DNA from: Polyangiaceae bacterium
GTDB taxonomy: Bacteria > Myxococcota_A > Polyangia > Polyangiales > Polyangiaceae
Assembly: GCA_013214025.1 (NCBI GenBank)
Contig: JABSRN010000060.1
Coordinates: forward strand, 31,061 to 95,060
Length of the DNA: 64,000 nt
Direction: 5' to 3'
The position numbers and the translations under genes were made by a program. This document shows positions 42,525 through 51,184 of this stretch, piece by piece (within the stretch, counting starts at the first letter, position 1; every line of letters begins with the position of its first letter). The notes beneath the pieces were generated by a model. That model made no database searches. It was not told the origin of the DNA and worked only from the letters and a program-made list of their open reading frames with translations.

Positions 42525-44119
42525 GATGCGACTCCGCTCAATCGTGAGTCGTCGCTGGCAACCGGCACGCTGTGGCAAAGAGTTCCAATGTTCAGCCGAC
42601 GCAGATCATCCTCATCGTAGACGCGATCATCGAGCAGCGCGAGACCGAGTGCCAGCAGACCACCTAACATCGAGACAAGAATAAATGCCGCGGCCGCCAC
42701 TCGCTTGGTGCCTCGCTTGATCGGTCGCTGGGGAACATAGGCGGGATCGATGATCACCATCTGACTCCCACCCCCGACGGATTCGACGCGAGCCACGATC
42801 GAAGCTTGGAAGAGCCGCCAGCGCACCTCTTCATGCCGCTCGCGTACCGCAGCCACCTCGCGATTGAGGCCCGTCCACTCAGTTTCCAGACTTACGATGG
42901 ACGCCGCTCGCGTTTCCGACAGTGCCTCCTCCGCGTCGCCGGCCTTCTTCGCGCGGACAACCGCGGCTTCCACCGCCGCCAAGCGGTGCCGGAGGAGCGT
43001 CTGCTCAGCCTGCAGATCGCTCGTTGCGCCCGAAGCGGTCACCACCACCGCTTTCGCCTGGGCGCGGGTCGTCGCAAGCTTCGCTGTCGCGGATTTTACC
43101 TCGGCCTGCCCTCGAGTTACGTCTGGATGCCGATCCGTGTAGCGCGCCTGTTTCTGATTGAGGTTTTCGCGAGCTCGTTCCAACTGTCGCGTCGCCACGT
43201 TCACACGCCGTTGGTCCTCCGCAGACAAACTCGCGGTGGGTGCCGTAACCGGAGACCCTCCGGAGACGCTCCGGGCTCGCAATTGTCGTCGCAAGCGCGC
43301 CGCCTGAGATTCCAGCATCTCTAGGCCCGACTGGGGAGTGGTACGCGCCCGCTGCTCGGCCGCTCTAATCGATGCGCCGGCAGCTCCCGCTCCCGTTGCC
43401 CGATCGTCGAGCGCAAACTCGGGGTGCGCCGCCAAGAAGATCGCGAGCTGCTCCTCCTGGGACTGCAGATCAGCTGTGGTCGTGTCGAGCTGGGTCTCCA
43501 GGAACTTCTGGGTAGAGGTGGCGCGTTCCGCGGAGTAGTTGGCGGTCTGCTCGATCAGCGAATCAGCCAACCGCTTGGTAACCTGGTGCACGAGCTCCGG
43601 CTCGTCTCCCTGAAACTTGATCGCGAAGGAGTCCGCCTCACCAACGCGGCAGCGGGTGTCGTGTCGCATGTCCTCGACCGCATCCACGATCGAATGCTTC
43701 TCCACCGTCGAAGGGTAGAGGCTAAATTCGCTGATGATGCTCTCCAGGTTACTGCGCGACAGAACCATCTCCCGCAGCCGCGCATTGCGCTGGCGCCGAG
43801 TTTCCATGCGGGTTTGCCGGGTCCCCAACAGACTGTGGGTCTGGACGATTTCCTTAAAAGTGAGGACTGTTTCGGACTGGTAGACGGGTGGCAAGATCCG
43901 GGGGACGAAAGCCCCCGCGGCGATACCTAGGCTCGCCGCAACGACAAGCGCCGGCCAGAATCGGCGAGATCGCCGCAACACCTGGAAGATGCGGCGAAGG
44001 AACGCCCTGGGCGTAATGAAGTCGCTGTCTGGTGATGCTTGCACGGGGATTTCCTCAGGAGTTCCTAGCCGAAAGAGAATTCGCCGCTCGGCGTCGACCA
44101 ACGAGGGAGCCAACTGCAT
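42521..44119 (-). CDS. Wzz/GumC-type polysaccharide co-polymerase
   Basis: The most plausible start is ATG 44119 (532 residues), inside the 3' end of the preceding gene. Transmembrane helix 1 is at about 50-70 (FWPALVVAASLGIAAGAFV). A long periplasmic helical region with coiled-coil character follows (about 180-440). Helix 2 is near 485-505 (AAAFILVSMLGGLLALGLAL), and a short cytoplasmic tail (DDRVYDEDDLRRL) contacts the cognate ATPase. This protein sets chain length and couples polymerisation to Wza export. It overlaps the BY-kinase-like gene by four bases. Confidence 0.88.
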   Translation of the reverse strand: MQLAPSLVDAERRILFRLGTPEEIPVQASPDSDFITPRAFLRRIFQVLRRSRRFWPALVVAASLGIAAGAFVPRILPPVYQSETVLTFKEIVQTHSLLGTRQTRMETRRQRNARLREMVLSRSNLESIISEFSLYPSTVEKHSIVDAVEDMRHDTRCRVGEADSFAIKFQGDEPELVHQVTKRLADSLIEQTANYSAERATSTQKFLETQLDTTTADLQSQEEQLAIFLAAHPEFALDDRATGAGAAGASIRAAEQRARTTPQSGLEMLESQAARLRRQLRARSVSGGSPVTAPTASLSAEDQRRVNVATRQLERARENLNQKQARYTDRHPDVTRGQAEVKSATAKLATTRAQAKAVVVTASGATSDLQAEQTLLRHRLAAVEAAVVRAKKAGDAEEALSETRAASIVSLETEWTGLNREVAAVRERHEEVRWRLFQASIVARVESVGGGSQMVIIDPAYVPQRPIKRGTKRVAAAAFILVSMLGGLLALGLALLDDRVYDEDDLRRLNIGTLCHSVPVASDDSRLSGVAS

Positions 44120-45125
44120 CTCCGGGAAACGGCGGAACGTGTCCGAACGGCTCGATACCAAGTCGGCGGAGGCTGTCAACATCGCGGAGCCGCGTATCGA
44201 ACACGCCAACCGCGAGGGTAACGACTGGAAACACCATAAAAAACGCGACAGTGCCAAGCATGAAGAGGCGTTGGCCTTTGCTGAACATCGGCATCGACTG
44301 TCGTCCCCGGTCGACCATCTCAAAGCGCATTCCTGCCGCCTCCCCTTCGAAATCGCGGCGAAGTTGGAGCCTACCCGAACGCTCGGCGAAGAGGTCCACA
44401 CGGCGCTCAAGTTCGTCGATGACAAATAGCAATCGATGGAGCTGTACCTGGATGGCCGCCTTTTCTCTCGCTTGGAGATTTCTCAACTGGAGCCGCAGTT
44501 TGACCTCCTTGCCGCGGGTGCGATACAATTCATCCCGCACGCCCGACATCATGTTCCCCGCCCAGGTCGCTGTTTGCTTCGCGGCCTCCTGGCGTTCGGT
44601 GGTTTGATGCGAGACCACCAGATCGCCCAAATCACGAACGACCGCTAGCGTCGTTTCCGAATCGTCGCCCCGATAGTCAATGGATATCCGCGCCGACCGT
44701 GGCGGGTCATTCCGCCGCCGCGCACGGCCAAAGTGGTTCTGATGCACCTGGATTCGAATCAAATCCCGAAATTCCTCAAGCGCGAGCGCTTCGTTCTGGC
44801 GGCGGCCCTTGGGACTGATCTTGTACTGCTCCATGACCGCCAGCAGCACTCCCCGAGAAAGCGCGGTATCCGACAGGTAATTCCGCAACTGGCGACTCGT
44901 CGGCGGCGCGGAATTCGGGTCAAAGTCTGTCTCGCTCACGCGCATTAATACCCGCGAGCGGTACAACTGCGGCTTGCGCGATTGATGACCTACCAAGAGC
45001 AGCGTCGCCAAAATCGCGAGCGTCAACACAACTGGCCAACGCCGGCGGAGACGGTTCGTAACACAGCGGATCTCCAGCTTGGCGTGCGCCCAACCCAATT
45101 CCTCCTCTTGCCACTCGCGCGCCAT
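44055..45125 (-). CDS. Second Wzz-type co-polymerase protein
   Basis: This 356-residue protein has helix 1 at about 30-48 (WPVVLTLAILATLLLVG), a shorter helical periplasmic domain, and helix 2 at about 292-312 (LFMLGTVAFFMVFPVVTLAVGVF). The tail FDTRLRDVDSLRRLGIEPFG closely resembles the tail of the adjacent Wzz-type protein. The two are tandem, overlapping by 65 bases. Two co-polymerases in one operon with one ATPase suggests a heteromeric complex or division of labour. Confidence 0.85.
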   Translation of the reverse strand: MAREWQEEELGWAHAKLEIRCVTNRLRRRWPVVLTLAILATLLLVGHQSRKPQLYRSRVLMRVSETDFDPNSAPPTSRQLRNYLSDTALSRGVLLAVMEQYKISPKGRRQNEALALEEFRDLIRIQVHQNHFGRARRRNDPPRSARISIDYRGDDSETTLAVVRDLGDLVVSHQTTERQEAAKQTATWAGNMMSGVRDELYRTRGKEVKLRLQLRNLQAREKAAIQVQLHRLLFVIDELERRVDLFAERSGRLQLRRDFEGEAAGMRFEMVDRGRQSMPMFSKGQRLFMLGTVAFFMVFPVVTLAVGVFDTRLRDVDSLRRLGIEPFGHVPPFPGDAVGSLVGRRRAANSLSARNS

Positions 45126-46312
45126 CAGTTCGCTCGAGACCGGTAACGGTGGGCGGCGTCCTGAAGAACAGCCAACAAATTCTGCGCGCTGTCGCTCCAG
45201 TCACCAAAACCGGCGGCTTTCGCGACCTCACCAGGATTGTAGCTCTCGTCGAGCGCGCGACCGAGCGCAGCACGGAGCTTGCTCGGATCCCTCACGGGAA
45301 CCAGCTCTCCCAAGAGCGGGTCCGGCACAACGTGGGGAATGCCGCCAACGTCGGTCGCTACCACACGCCGACCGGAAACGAGTGCCTCGATCACGACATT
45401 CGGCGTGCCTTCGGCCCAGCTCGGGAGAGTGAGCAGATCAGACGCTCCGAGCCAGGTAGCGATTTCGTCATGGTCTCGAGCCCCAATGAAATGAGCGTTC
45501 AGCGAATGTTGGAGAACGAAGCTTTCGTAACGCCCCCGCGCGACGCCATCGCCAACCAGAACCAAACGAGCATCTGAGTGTGTCCCGCTGAGAGCTCGGA
45601 ACGCCTCAAGCAACTCGTCAACGCCTTTTTCCGGTTCAAGCCGGCCCACGAAGAGGAGCATGCGCCCCGCCTCCGGCTCTCCCAGGCTGCGCCGGCACGC
45701 ACCGCGCTCGCGAACGCGAAACAATCTCGTATTGACTCCATTCATCACCACCCGCGAGTGCTGAGCGGTGGCCCCGAGACCAACAGCTGCGTCGAGCAAG
45801 GGTCGGCTCGGCGCTACTACCGCTGCTGCCCGACTCAAGGCAAAGCGGATGTTCGGCCGGAGCAAGCGACTCTTTGGCAACACGTTGATATCAGAGCCGT
45901 GAACCTTGATGACCGTCGGCGCGCCAAGCAATCGGCCAAGAAAAACGGAGGCCCAGCCGTCCGGATAGGCGAACGAGCCGAGCACAACGTCCACTTTTCC
46001 GCGCAGCGGCAACAACTGCGGAGCTAAGGACGCGAAATACGTTGCTCCCGCTGCCACTTGGCCGACTTTCGGGATGTACAGAACGCGCGGGTGCAAGATC
46101 CGCAGTCCATCGAGCTCAGTTTTCTTGGGAATGATCGGCTGATCCGTGGCTCGCCAACGCTCGAGCACCCTCGTGGCGGGATGCACAGGGATCAGCGCCC
46201 GCATATCAACGTCGCAGTACTTGGCAAGCGCTGCAAACTGGTGCCGATTGTAAGGCGCCATTTCCGGACGAGCGTGGTTGGGGAAAATCTGAGTGGCGAT
46301 GAGAACTTTCAT
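45125..46312 (-). CDS. Glycosyltransferase family 4
   Basis: This 395-residue GT-B enzyme has the donor-site blocks MLLFVGRLEPEKGVDELLEAF, LVLVGDGVARGRYE and PSWAEGTPNVVIEALVSGRRVVATDVGG. The stop overlaps the ATG of the second Wzz-type gene (ATGA). It heads the minus-strand co-polymerase operon. It adds a sugar to the undecaprenyl-linked intermediate; specificity unknown. Confidence 0.93.
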   Translation of the reverse strand: MKVLIATQIFPNHARPEMAPYNRHQFAALAKYCDVDMRALIPVHPATRVLERWRATDQPIIPKKTELDGLRILHPRVLYIPKVGQVAAGATYFASLAPQLLPLRGKVDVVLGSFAYPDGWASVFLGRLLGAPTVIKVHGSDINVLPKSRLLRPNIRFALSRAAAVVAPSRPLLDAAVGLGATAQHSRVVMNGVNTRLFRVRERGACRRSLGEPEAGRMLLFVGRLEPEKGVDELLEAFRALSGTHSDARLVLVGDGVARGRYESFVLQHSLNAHFIGARDHDEIATWLGASDLLTLPSWAEGTPNVVIEALVSGRRVVATDVGGIPHVVPDPLLGELVPVRDPSKLRAALGRALDESYNPGEVAKAAGFGDWSDSAQNLLAVLQDAAHRYRSRAN

Positions 46313-46372
46313 GGCCTACCTTTCCAGCCACCCAACCCGCATGCGCACCCCGGGAAGTGCCGCACGAACGCG

Positions 46373-46678
46373 TTAGGCGCTAATATCGAAAACCCGATCC
46401 AGGCGCAGAACTTTGAAAATCGATCTCGGTTGTCCGCAGACGCCGAGGACCTCAAAATGTCCGCCCGCGGCGCGTACACGCTTGAATAACGATACAATTC
46501 CGCCCACCCCCGAGCTGTCAATTAGGCGCAAGGACGAAAGATCCACCACGACCCGTTTGGGTGACTGTGACGCGATCTCGTCAAGCGCCGGGCGTATGTC
46601 TGGCGTGGTGGTGGCGTCGAGTTCACCCCGAATCTTTAGCGTCGTTGTCGATCCGGACACATCCTTAGAAAACTCCAT
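46373..46678 (-). CDS. STAS-domain anti-sigma factor antagonist
   Basis: ATG 46678, with GGAAG seven bases upstream, gives 101 residues. The STAS fold is recognisable: IRGELDATTTPDIRPALDEI, VVVDLSSLRLIDSSGVGGIV with the phosphorylatable serine pair in DSSG, and a C-terminal helix. It is the RsbV/SpoIIAA-type partner of HATPase kinases (41308, 56514) and the substrate expected for the SpoIIE phosphatase at 6568. It is 60 bases downstream of the glycosyltransferase start, in the same orientation. Confidence 0.93.
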   Translation of the reverse strand: MEFSKDVSGSTTTLKIRGELDATTTPDIRPALDEIASQSPKRVVVDLSSLRLIDSSGVGGIVSLFKRVRAAGGHFEVLGVCGQPRSIFKVLRLDRVFDISA

Positions 46679-47294
46679 CGTGGCTTCCAATAGCCGTATC
46701 GCATTGATTGTTCCAGCGAGAAAATGCTGTGCAACTTTCGTACAGCATTCAGTAAACGTAATTGTTCGTCACATATCTCGCGTCCGACGCACGATGGAAG
46801 CGGAACGGAATCGACTAGTTGCATGATGATCGCAACGGTGAATTCTCAGGTCGAGTGATGTTCGTCAAGCCACCGGATTTTTTGTTTCGGCACCGGTGCG
46901 CGACATGACAACGTGAATGAAAGCCGTTGAACACTTCTCGGCAATCGCCCGTTCACGCTTGTCTGATAGCGTATATACGGCTTCTCCGGCCATGCAGAGG
47001 GCCCGATGACGAAAATTGGCTAGCCGGGTATTCGATGACCGCGGCAGCACACCTTCGCGCCCGTTCCCCGCAGTTCCCCCGTTACTTTGTGTATGTAAAC
47101 GCCTAGACCGGATTTTCTCGGACTCGCGATCGTCAACACAGTCACCACCCTAAACGCCAACCACATTCGCGGAGGCGAATCGAAACACCTTCGATGTCCG
47201 CCCGCGGAGACGACTTTGACGTCGTTGAATCCTCTTGCTAGAGCGCGCGACGCTCGCCTCGGCCCTGGCCGCAGCGCGCTGGAGGAATCGTAAT
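46679..47294. other. Intergenic stretch, 616 bases
   Basis: It lies between divergent genes (STAS, minus; glycosyltransferase, plus), so two promoters are expected. No convincing coding frame was found; a 61-codon minus-strand frame at 46865-47050 has no recognisable features. No strong inverted repeats were seen. Confidence 0.45.
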
Positions 47295-48449
47295 GTGCCA
47301 CTCGGAGATGTGATCTGTTTCGCCAAGGATTGGTCTGAGGACCCAACCAGTAACCATCACGTGATGATGGAACTGGCGAAAACCCACCGCGTCCTCTGGC
47401 TCAATTCGATCGCCACCCGCACTCCCAATTTCAGGAGCCCACGGGATCTGCGAAAAATCGTGAGTAAGCTCAAGAGCTTCGCGAAGGGGCCTGAGCAAGT
47501 TGCCGAGAACCTTTGGGTCTACACGCCAGTAGTACTGCCCTTCCCCCACAGCGCGCTGGCCCGACGAGTGAATCAGCGGATTCTCCGCCTAACAATCGCA
47601 CTCCTGCGCAAAAATCTCGAGTTCGAAAAATTTCAACTCTGGACCTTCCTGCCCAACGTTGCCGACTACGCCGGCACGCTCGGCGAATCGCTGCTCGTCT
47701 ACTACGTCGTCGATGAGTGGTCGCAGTTCAGCTACATCGACGAGCAAAACATGCTGCAAGCGGAGGCCAGTCTGCTAAAAAAGTGCGATGTGGTCTTCGC
47801 CGTTTGCGAGGAGTTGGCGCAGCGAAAGCGGAGTCACAACGCCAACGTGCATGTCTCATCCCACGGAGTAGACCACGGACTTTTCGCACGCGCACTCGAT
47901 GACGAGACGCCCATCCCCGAAGATTTGGGTTGTATCCCCGAGCCGCGACTGGGGTTCTACGGAACGCTGCAAGACTGGGTGGACTACGAGATCCTCGAAC
48001 ACCTGGCTCGGACGCACCCGGAGTGGCACCTGGTGCTAATCGGTGGAGTACATGTCGATCTGGGCGCGCTCGCCGACTTGCCAAACGTGCACCTGCTCGG
48101 ACGGAGATCTCATTCGGAGTTGCCCGCCTACTGCAAGGGCTTCCAGCTTGGCATGATCCCCTATCGCATCACGGAACGCATGCGCTTCGTGAATCCACTA
48201 AAGTTGCGCGAATACCTGTCCGCCGGGCTACCGGTGGTATCCACCCCCGTTCCGGAGGTGATGCAGTACGGACAACACTGTGCGATCGCCGACGGGCCCG
48301 AAGAATTTGAACGAGCCGCAATCCGCGTGCTCGCCGAGAACAGCAAAGAGAAAAGTTCGGCGCGTTCCCTCGCCATGGTGCGGGAAACGTGGACCGAGAA
48401 GGTGCGGCAAGTAGTTTTGCACATCGAACAGGCGCAGGGATTGACATGA
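47295..48449 (+). CDS. Glycosyltransferase (GT-B, family 4-like)
   Basis: The start is GTG 47295, preceded by GGAGGA at 47281-47286, giving 384 residues. The first block, DVICFAKDWSEDPTSNHHVM, fits the conserved N-terminus of a GT subgroup acting in EPS synthesis (family memory). The donor domain has LGFYGTLQDWVDYEIL, WHLVLIGGVHVDLGAL and RFVNPLKLREYLSAGLPVVSTP. The stop overlaps the start of the fused oxidoreductase gene (ATGA), so the two form one translational unit. Confidence 0.9.
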   Translation: MPLGDVICFAKDWSEDPTSNHHVMMELAKTHRVLWLNSIATRTPNFRSPRDLRKIVSKLKSFAKGPEQVAENLWVYTPVVLPFPHSALARRVNQRILRLTIALLRKNLEFEKFQLWTFLPNVADYAGTLGESLLVYYVVDEWSQFSYIDEQNMLQAEASLLKKCDVVFAVCEELAQRKRSHNANVHVSSHGVDHGLFARALDDETPIPEDLGCIPEPRLGFYGTLQDWVDYEILEHLARTHPEWHLVLIGGVHVDLGALADLPNVHLLGRRSHSELPAYCKGFQLGMIPYRITERMRFVNPLKLREYLSAGLPVVSTPVPEVMQYGQHCAIADGPEEFERAAIRVLAENSKEKSSARSLAMVRETWTEKVRQVVLHIEQAQGLT

Positions 48450-50470
48450 AAAAGTATCGAGTAGGATTGATTGGCGCCGGCGGCATCAGCGATTGGCACG
48501 TCGAGGCGCTGGCGCGCGTACCCAACGCCGAACTTTACGGCATCTTCGACCTGGACGAACAGCGCGCCCGTGCTCAAGCCGAGCGCTTTGGCGTAAAATC
48601 CATGAGCTCGATGGAACAGATGGCGAAGGAAGGCGTCGACGTGATGCACATTCTCACGCCTCCCAGCTCGCACTGCAACGTCGCAGTCCGCGCGATGGAA
48701 CTTGGCTGCGATGTCCTGATCGAGAAGCCATTAGCCACCGATGTCAGCGACTGCGTACAAATCGCCCGCGTGAGTCGCGAGACGGGTCGTCGTGCCTGCG
48801 TGAATCATTCGTTGCTCTTTGACCCGCAGGTGCGGCGCGCGGTCGACCTCGTCAATCAGGGAAAAATCGGCCGAGTTGTATCCGTCGATTTCTTGCGAGG
48901 CTCGGATTATCCGCCCTACGCAGGCGGAGACCTTCCGCCCCACTATCGCGATGCTGCCTACCCATACCGAGATCTCGGCGTGCACGCCCTCTACTTGTTT
49001 CAGGAATTCTTGGGACCGATCGAGTCGGTGGACGCCCAGTGGGCGAGCCACGGCGGCGATCCCAACCTGGTCTTCGATGAATGGCGAGCCCTGGTGCGCT
49101 GTCGTGATGGCCTGGGGCAATTTCAACTTTCGTGGAATACGAAACCGCTCCAGAGTCAGCTAATCATTCAAGGAACCGCCGGTGTCTTGCGCATCGACTT
49201 GTTCCTGATGTTCCACGCGATGCGCTCTTCGCTCCCGTTGCCGAAACCAGTGGAACGAATCGTCAACGCGGTCACGGATTCTGTGCAGCCACTGATCGAC
49301 GTGCCTCAAAGCGTCGTGAAGTTCGCCCGGGGTCGCATTCGTCCCTTCCAGGGGCTTCAAGATTTTGTCGGAGCCTTCTACGAGGCACTCGGATCGGGAG
49401 CGGCACTCCCCGTATCCATGGAGGATGCGACTGTAGTCGTCGACTGGGTCGAACGAGTCGCGCAACAGGCCGACGATGATCACAAGAAGTCGCTGAAGAC
49501 TCGCCCCACCCTGGGCCCGGCGGATGTTCTCGTCACGGGCGCGGCGGGAGGTCTCGGCAGTGCCGTGGTGTCGCACCTGGTGCGAGAGGGCAAACGAGTC
49601 CGCATGTTTGTCCGTCGCGCGCCGGCGGAACTACCGGAGGGCGTGCAGGTGGTCGTCGGCAACTTGGGCAACCCCGACGATGTCGAACGAGCCGTTTGCG
49701 GCGCCGACCAGGTGGTGCACTTGGGCGCGGCCATGCGTGGCAGCTGGGCTGATTTCGAATGTGGCACGATTGCTGGCACTTCGAATGTGCTTGCTGCGTG
49801 CAGCCGGTTCGATGTCCAAAAACTCGTCTACATCAGTTCCATGTCGGTCATCGACTTTGCCGGCGGCGAAAAGGGCTCGTCCATTGACGAAAGCACCGCG
49901 CTTGAGCCGCGTGCTGAAGAGCGGGGATTTTACACGCAGGCCAAACTCGCCGCGGAACGCCTGGTTTCCGAGTGGTGTGCCACACAAAAGCTCCCCACCG
50001 TCATACTGCGACCAGGTCAAATCTTCGGGGGCAAGATCCCGCTGATGACCGGTGCCGTCGCCCGTTCGCTGGGATCCCGCTGGCTCGTACTCGGCGACGG
50101 CAAGGTTCGTCTGCCGCTCGTGTACATCGACGATGTCGTGGACGCGATTCTGCTCTCGCTGGGGGGCACATCCGCCGATGGCCAGGTGATTCAGCTGATC
50201 GATCCGGAACCGATAACTCAGAACGATGTGCTCGCCATGACCGACGACTCAAAGCGCCCGGTGCTTCGAATTCCCCGTCGTGTGGTTTTCGCGCTCGGTA
50301 GGCAGAGCGAACCGGTGCTGGGTTGGCTCGGACGACAATCTCCGATTGCCGAGTATCGACTTCGCTCAGCACTTGCCATTCGTAGCTTTGACAGCACCCG
50401 GGCAGCCGATCTGCTCGGCTGGTCGCCCCGGATCGGCGTCCGTGAAGGCATCCGCCGAGAGCTCGCATAG
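48446..50470 (+). CDS. Fused Gfo/Idh/MocA oxidoreductase - extended SDR protein
   Basis: ATG 48446 with AGGGA five bases upstream gives 674 residues. Residues about 1-345 are a Gfo/Idh enzyme (VGLIGAGGISDWH, IEKPLATDV, VNHSLLFDP). Residues about 365-674 are an SDR (VLVTGAAGGLGSAVVSHL, catalytic YTQAKLAAERL, TVILRPGQIFGG, PLVYIDDVVDAI). The separate proteins at 22444 and 23562 correspond to the two halves in the same order. The fusion shows the two activities belong together, for example oxidation of a sugar by one domain and reduction or epimerisation by the other. Both domains seem intact. Substrate unknown. Confidence 0.93.
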   Translation: MKKYRVGLIGAGGISDWHVEALARVPNAELYGIFDLDEQRARAQAERFGVKSMSSMEQMAKEGVDVMHILTPPSSHCNVAVRAMELGCDVLIEKPLATDVSDCVQIARVSRETGRRACVNHSLLFDPQVRRAVDLVNQGKIGRVVSVDFLRGSDYPPYAGGDLPPHYRDAAYPYRDLGVHALYLFQEFLGPIESVDAQWASHGGDPNLVFDEWRALVRCRDGLGQFQLSWNTKPLQSQLIIQGTAGVLRIDLFLMFHAMRSSLPLPKPVERIVNAVTDSVQPLIDVPQSVVKFARGRIRPFQGLQDFVGAFYEALGSGAALPVSMEDATVVVDWVERVAQQADDDHKKSLKTRPTLGPADVLVTGAAGGLGSAVVSHLVREGKRVRMFVRRAPAELPEGVQVVVGNLGNPDDVERAVCGADQVVHLGAAMRGSWADFECGTIAGTSNVLAACSRFDVQKLVYISSMSVIDFAGGEKGSSIDESTALEPRAEERGFYTQAKLAAERLVSEWCATQKLPTVILRPGQIFGGKIPLMTGAVARSLGSRWLVLGDGKVRLPLVYIDDVVDAILLSLGGTSADGQVIQLIDPEPITQNDVLAMTDDSKRPVLRIPRRVVFALGRQSEPVLGWLGRQSPIAEYRLRSALAIRSFDSTRAADLLGWSPRIGVREGIRRELA

Positions 50471-50600
50471 GCTGCATTTCGGCTGAAGCTACCGGCGAGG
50501 CGCCGCCTCGCTGCGCCGGAGTTTCAGTCGAACAAGCGCAATTTTTCCTGGCCTGCCTGGGCCAGACTGGCGATAATCCCTACAATAACAGCATGTTACC

Positions 50601-50631
50601 AAGTGTAAGCCATATACATCATCTTACACTT
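50601..50631. promoter_or_regulatory. Inverted repeat upstream of the candidate exosortase substrate
   Basis: The arms aagtgtaag (50601-50609) and cttacactt (50623-50631) are perfect reverse complements around a 13-base AT-rich spacer. It lies 36 bases before the ATG at 50667, in an AT-rich patch unlike its surroundings. It may be an operator or activator site. A similar half-site, caagtgtaggc, lies at 37913-37923, upstream of the SGNH-like gene. The regulator is not known. Confidence 0.5.
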
Positions 50632-50666
50632 GCACACATGAACCGACACTGGCACCGTCGGGCGTC

Positions 50667-51065
50667 ATGAACCTAAAGACCTCCGTGGTTTGTTTCGCTG
50701 TGGCGGCAGCGGTGTCCCAAAGTCCCCTGCTGTCACCCGATGACGATGAGCCAGCTCTGTCGTCGCACCAGCAAACAATCGCCGAGCTTCAGCCCACGTT
50801 GGTCCTACAAACTGCCGGGCCTTTCGGCGGGGAACGCCGGATTCGACCCGGAAAGCGCGCACGTGGCACGGCTCCGCACCAACACCCTCACCCCGGTAGC
50901 GGCGATGGTCACCGGCCGCGTTCCGGTGGAGGTGACTTGCCTGATGACGCCCCCGAACTCAACGCTGGCGGCGCAACCAGCGGACTGTTGATCTTGTTTC
51001 TCGGCACTGCGATCGCGTTCGGTCGCCGCCAACGAGCCAACACGCAGGAAACCATCAACGAGTAG
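50667..51065 (+). CDS. Candidate exosortase E substrate (VPEID-like C-terminal signal)
   Basis: This 132-residue protein starts with a signal-peptide-like segment (CFAVAAAVSQSPLLS). A low-complexity, Arg/His/Gly-rich middle follows. The C-terminus has the three-part layout of exosortase signals: a short motif, a hydrophobic helix (GLLILFLGTAIAFG, about 106-119) and a basic cluster (RRQR, 120-123). The motif before the helix contains APELN (95-99), a conservative match at all five places to VPEID, the signal of exosortase E-protease systems. Such an enzyme is encoded at 17461. No known domain is present. The best reading is a small envelope protein processed by that enzyme. It precedes a hybrid kinase gene by 119 bases. 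Confidence 0.65.
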   Translation: MNLKTSVVCFAVAAAVSQSPLLSPDDDEPALSSHQQTIAELQPTLVLQTAGPFGGERRIRPGKRARGTAPHQHPHPGSGDGHRPRSGGGDLPDDAPELNAGGATSGLLILFLGTAIAFGRRQRANTQETINE

Positions 51066-51184
51066 AGCCCGCGACGAACCTCCGGTCGGGTACATGAGCC
51101 GCGCTGGTTCTTCCGCGTGTGCCACCCGAATCCCGCTAGCGATGACTTCGCCGGTGGGCGAGCGCTCCTGCGATTAGGTGTTTC

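Noticed and set aside
46865..47050. 61-codon minus-strand frame in the divergent intergenic region
   Set aside because: No ribosome-binding site or family features; too little evidence to call a gene.
50740..50991. Alternative 83-codon frame overlapping the candidate sorting substrate
   Set aside because: Lacks signal peptide and C-terminal anchor; the 50667 frame has both and a proper start.
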